From contig CM073536.1 in the NCBI GenBank assembly GCA_037074615.1, positions 7,383,001-7,447,000 on the forward strand: 64,000 nt of DNA, read 5' to 3'. The notes under the pieces are model-generated. The model had not been told where the DNA came from, did no database searches, and saw only the letters and a list, made by a program, of their open reading frames with translations. Below, one piece after another: positions 61,201 through 64,000 of this stretch. Position 1 is the stretch's first letter; every line of letters starts with the position of its first letter. A program made the translations under genes and the position numbers. Source of the stretch: Leucaena leucocephala (lineage: Eukaryota; Streptophyta; Magnoliopsida; Fabales; Fabaceae).

Positions 61201-61747
61201 CAGTGTTACTACAGATGGTGGTAGAAGCGGCTTTTTTAACCGTGGTTTCCTTAGAGAGACCGACTTCTGTGGGGAGGAGCTTTTAACCTGGGCATTGGAT
61301 CCGAAATCTGGTGCTAACCTCCCAACTTCTACTCGTACAGTTAAGGCATTAACCGAGGTCGAGTGTTTCGCCTTGATCGCTGACGAGTTAAAATTCGTCG
61401 CCAGTCAGTTTAGGCGCCTTCATAGTAGACAGGTTCAACACACATTCCGGTTCTACTCACAGCAATGGAGGACTTGGGCCGCCTGCTTTATCCAAGCAGC
61501 ATGGCGGCGATATTCTAAGAGGAAGGCCATGGAGCTTCGTCGGAAGGAAGAACCTGAGGAGTCAGAAGGAAGTCAAAGTAACGCTAGTGGCGGTTCATAC
61601 AGCATTGGTGCTACCTTCTTAGCTTCAAGGTTTGCAGCCAATGCCCTCCGGGGAATACATCGCAATCGGAATGCTAAGACTGCGAGGGAGTTGGTGAAAC
61701 TACAGAAACCTCCAGAACCTGACTTTACTGCTGAAGATGCAGAATAA
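55267..61747 (+). CDS. Cyclic nucleotide-gated ion channel, CNGC5/6-like (720 aa)
   Basis: Seven coding exons: 55267-55295, 55457-56039, 57877-58089, 58254-58549, 59644-59755, 60139-60375, 61055-61747. All are GT-AG with frame kept. The start gives MGDQLGNFVRLDDLDSRL, matching the NFVRVDDLDSRL start of Arabidopsis CNGC5. Six membrane segments are expected between about 80 and 410. The pore has filter G377-Q-G-L after CYCLWWGLQNLSTL, the form found in CNGC5/6/9. The cyclic-nucleotide-binding domain (about 491-605) has the phosphate-binding cassette region with EGDPVDEMLFIIRGRLDSV and FCGEELLTWAL. A calmodulin-binding IQ motif follows (FIQAAWRRYSKRK, about 635-647). It is a plasma-membrane Ca2+-permeable channel family used in growth and signalling. 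Large introns 2, 4 and 6 carry repeats. Group I assignment is firm; the exact orthologue is not. Confidence 0.95.
57101..57266 (-). repeat. Intronic repeat, copy 1 (SINE-like)
   Basis: Matches 59299-59456: TTTTGTTTATCAGAGAGA, AATTTTAAACT, AAGGTTTGAGCCAAAG, TTTTGGGAGGAAAATGGTTG and TTTTGATTGGCC. In CNGC intron 2. Confidence 0.6.
59299..59456 (-). repeat. Intronic repeat, copy 2 (SINE-like)
   Basis: Partner of 57101-57266. On the minus strand it has AGTTCAAACC, a good B box, and ends GTAAACAAAAAAAG, an A-rich tail. That points to a tRNA-derived SINE. In CNGC intron 4. Confidence 0.55.
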
Positions 61748-62707
61748 ATTTTCTTGTATAATTTACTCGTCTGAAATACTTGTTATCATTGACCAACTCT
61801 GTTTTGATTGGACTTGTCATCAGCAAAGTGTTGTATAAGAAATGTATTATAAATTCATGTCAGTTGTTGTATTGAGACATGGAAGAGATGTAAAGACTCT
61901 TTGCCTGTTCCCTTGTAATCCAACGTTAGTCAAATGGACTGTTCTTTTAGGTCTGCCGAGGATTTGTTATTGTTTGATGCCCTCTTCTGTGTATCAGTAA
62001 TGGTCATATATATATATGTTGGTTCAGTTGATCTCTTTCATTGAACAAACAGAATCCTTATGAATAGCAGATCTATAAAGAGAAAACTATGTTAAATCAA
62101 ACGTTTGTTTATTTTATTAAATTAAATTTAGTCTGGTTTTAGGATGAATGTTTGACCAGCTCTTTAGACGTGCTTCTTGTTTTCACATTTCTTTCTCAAC
62201 GGCGTCGTTTCCTTGTTCGAATTCCTCTTGGACGGACAACTTTAAGATTACATGTACAATTTTATTCTTAATTCATGGATTACTCCCTCTCCTCTCTAGT
62301 CCCTAGAAGATTGTTAGTTTGTTACATTGTTAGAACTTTAACGATGATGCTGAGTTGATCACATTAAATTATTTGGCACAATAAAATCCTCAGTGGAGTG
62401 ATTTGTTATTATTTGTAAACACTCCTTTGCAATCTATGTAGCTTACATGTCGAATTGAACCTACAAAATTTCCCAAACTCCACCGAATTTGAACAAAAAA
62501 AAAAGCTACCAAAATAGAGATATTTGAAAGAAAATCATATATGCAGAACAAACTATACTGTAGAGACTAACAAGAATTTCTGACTAAGCTTAAAATTGGA
62601 ACCAACCAATGTAGAGCCACAACTCTTGAGTTCGAGAGAAAAAAGGTTTTAACTCTTCAAGAGGTGATTTGACTTTGACCATATCATTTCCTTCACATGG
62701 CCAAGAA
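61748..62707. other. 3' regions between two convergent genes
   Basis: 3' untranslated region of the CNGC gene, then intergenic DNA with a short TATATA run near 62009. No gene was seen. The TM9SF-like gene ends from the other side at 62708. Confidence 0.6.
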
Positions 62708-64000
62708 CTAACCAACTTTGACTGATGAATAGATGAGCTTTATGAAATAGTAACATGCATAGAACCCAATTGTACCAGTCAAGACAAAGAAAGCATATGA
62801 AAGAATCAGCATATATCCATAGTAAAGAAGCCCGGAAACTGGCTTTGTCATCTCAAGCTTTGTGAAGAAGTAAAACGCAGCATAAAGGAAACGGTAAACT
62901 GCTGAAGAACCTGAAGTCAGATAAGACCTCCACCATCAACTATGGTCCTCACTACACAACTGGAAGTAGCAGAGAACTACTGTTATCTCAGCACAAGTCA
63001 CCAGAAGTATGAGGAACACAATGAAGAGTTAACCAAATATGTAGTAAAATTGATGTAACCAGATCGATGTGAGAATGAAGAATAGTTCTATGAAGACAGC
63101 GCCAAATGGGAGTAATCCTCCTACTAGAATAGACAACACGGGGTTCATGTACCAGGTTTGCTCTGGGATCTGCCTAGGAATCTTGTTTGTCTTTACTGGA
63201 CCCTCAGAAAGTGGCTTTCTGAAACCCATATAACCACCAATGAAGACGAGTGGGACTGAGAGGCCAGACCATAACAAAACCAGAGCTGACATTGTTCCAA
63301 AAGGGACAGCCCCAGAAGATTTCTCACCCCAAATAAGAGCATTTAGCAAAAAGAATATTACAAAGATTGTAGCAGGAAAGATGAAATCTGTTTTCAGACT
63401 GATCCTTTTCCAGTTTGTTCCCTTGAACATCTTATAGAAACGCGCTGCTGAGTATCCGGCGAATGATCCCATGGAGACCCAGAGCAAGAGCATGGCTGTC
63501 ACGAAGCCTCCTCTATTTGATGGGGAGAGAAATCCTAGGGCAGCAAAAATCATAGTGACAAGAACCATACCTAAACACTGAACACCTGTTCCAACATATA
63601 CAGTAAGTCAGATTTAGATGGAGGCCTGAAAATATCCCCATGGACAAGCTTCCATCCTGTCTCTTCTCGAACTTCTTCTTGTGTCTCCCATTGGTTATAG
63701 TTAGAGATATCGCGGTAAAGTGTCCACCGCATTATCATAGCCACCATGCCCGACAAGAAAATTACAATCAGTAAAGAATTAATAATGGAAAACCAGTGAA
63801 TCTGATCATCAGCCATTAGGAGATAGGTATCCCAGCGAGATGCCCACTTTACATCACTCTCCTACAAAGGTGAAAGCTTTCCAGATAGTTAAACGAAACC
63901 AACATCAAACCAAGACAGAATTCTCATTGGCACTGAGAAGTAAAGTAATTCAGTTAATTTTGAAGTTATGGTAAGTAACCTGGAATTCAACATCATACGT
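62708..64000 (-). pseudogene. TM9SF (nonaspanin/TMN) C-terminal part with three lesions, cut by window edge
   Basis: Minus strand. A partial exon from the window edge ends at 63980 (TYDVEFQ); the next runs 63861-62708, starting ESDVKWASRWDTYLLMADDQ. The text follows plant TM9SF proteins of Golgi and endosomes: ETGWKLVHGDIFRPP, GFLSPSNRGG, NALIWGEKSSGAVPFGT, KTNKIPRQIPEQTWYMNP, IELFFILTSIWL, and the end SYAFFVLTGTIGFYACYYF with a SSVKVG tail before TAG. Three defects break it. About 4 bases are missing after DLL near 63597-63602, shifting the frame. TAA stands at 63031-63029 in YYIFG*LF. TGA stands at 62938-62936 in place of the first Trp of the WWWRSY motif. Introns are kept, so it is a decayed gene copy and not a retrocopy. 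The N-terminal half is outside the window. Confidence 0.85.

Noticed and set aside
1..64000. CRISPR array, phage, integron or bacterial operon
   Set aside because: Introns, plant gene families and plant transposons throughout; no regularly spaced direct-repeat array with unique spacers.

Overview
This window is nuclear DNA from a flowering plant, most likely a eudicot. The evidence is AT-rich intergenic DNA, GT-AG introns, CT/GA-rich 5' leaders, simple repeats (AT, AAT, AC/GT), and plant-specific families: RCI2/PMP3, a BRS1-type serine carboxypeptidase, a group I cyclic-nucleotide-gated channel and a plant TM9SF protein. I cannot fix the order or species. Exon structures were built by hand from reading frame, splice signals and family knowledge; all joins reported keep the frame.

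Layout. 1-1.7 kb is leader- or intron-like sequence with one possible short exon, next to transposon-derived repeats. 4.0-9.7 kb holds three tandem + strand copies of a small, very basic protein (94, 90 and 91 aa) that I do not recognise; promoters, leaders and, for copies 2 and 3, a 3' block are duplicated with them. 11.9-12.45 kb (-) is a two-exon RCI2/PMP3 gene. 15.5-17.7 kb (+) is a three-exon protein with two U1-type C2H2 zinc fingers. 18.8-20.5 kb (-) is a four-exon coiled-coil protein with three DLN (EAR-like) repeats. 25.5-32.5 kb (-) is a nine-exon BRS1/SCPL24-like serine carboxypeptidase with a 3.8 kb first intron containing a possible internal promoter. 32.5-53.6 kb is a transposon-rich desert: MITEs, SINEs with perfect target-site duplications, a foldback pair, a Pack-type element carrying a broken LRR receptor-kinase fragment, and two orphan first exons (one next to an E2F-type site, one a DUF952 fragment). 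55.3-61.7 kb (+) is a seven-coding-exon CNGC5/6-like channel. 62.7 kb to the right edge (-) is the C-terminal half of a TM9SF gene with a frameshift and two in-frame stops, so apparently a pseudogene.

The genes are ordinary single plant loci, not an operon or pathway cluster; only the three small-protein genes form a real cluster. I found no exotic system. The most unusual items are the three-gene basic-protein cluster with its co-duplicated flanks, the Pack-type capture of an LRR-RLK fragment, the multi-DLN protein, the multi-lesion TM9SF copy, and a MITE family with one copy carrying GC-rich foreign-looking DNA.
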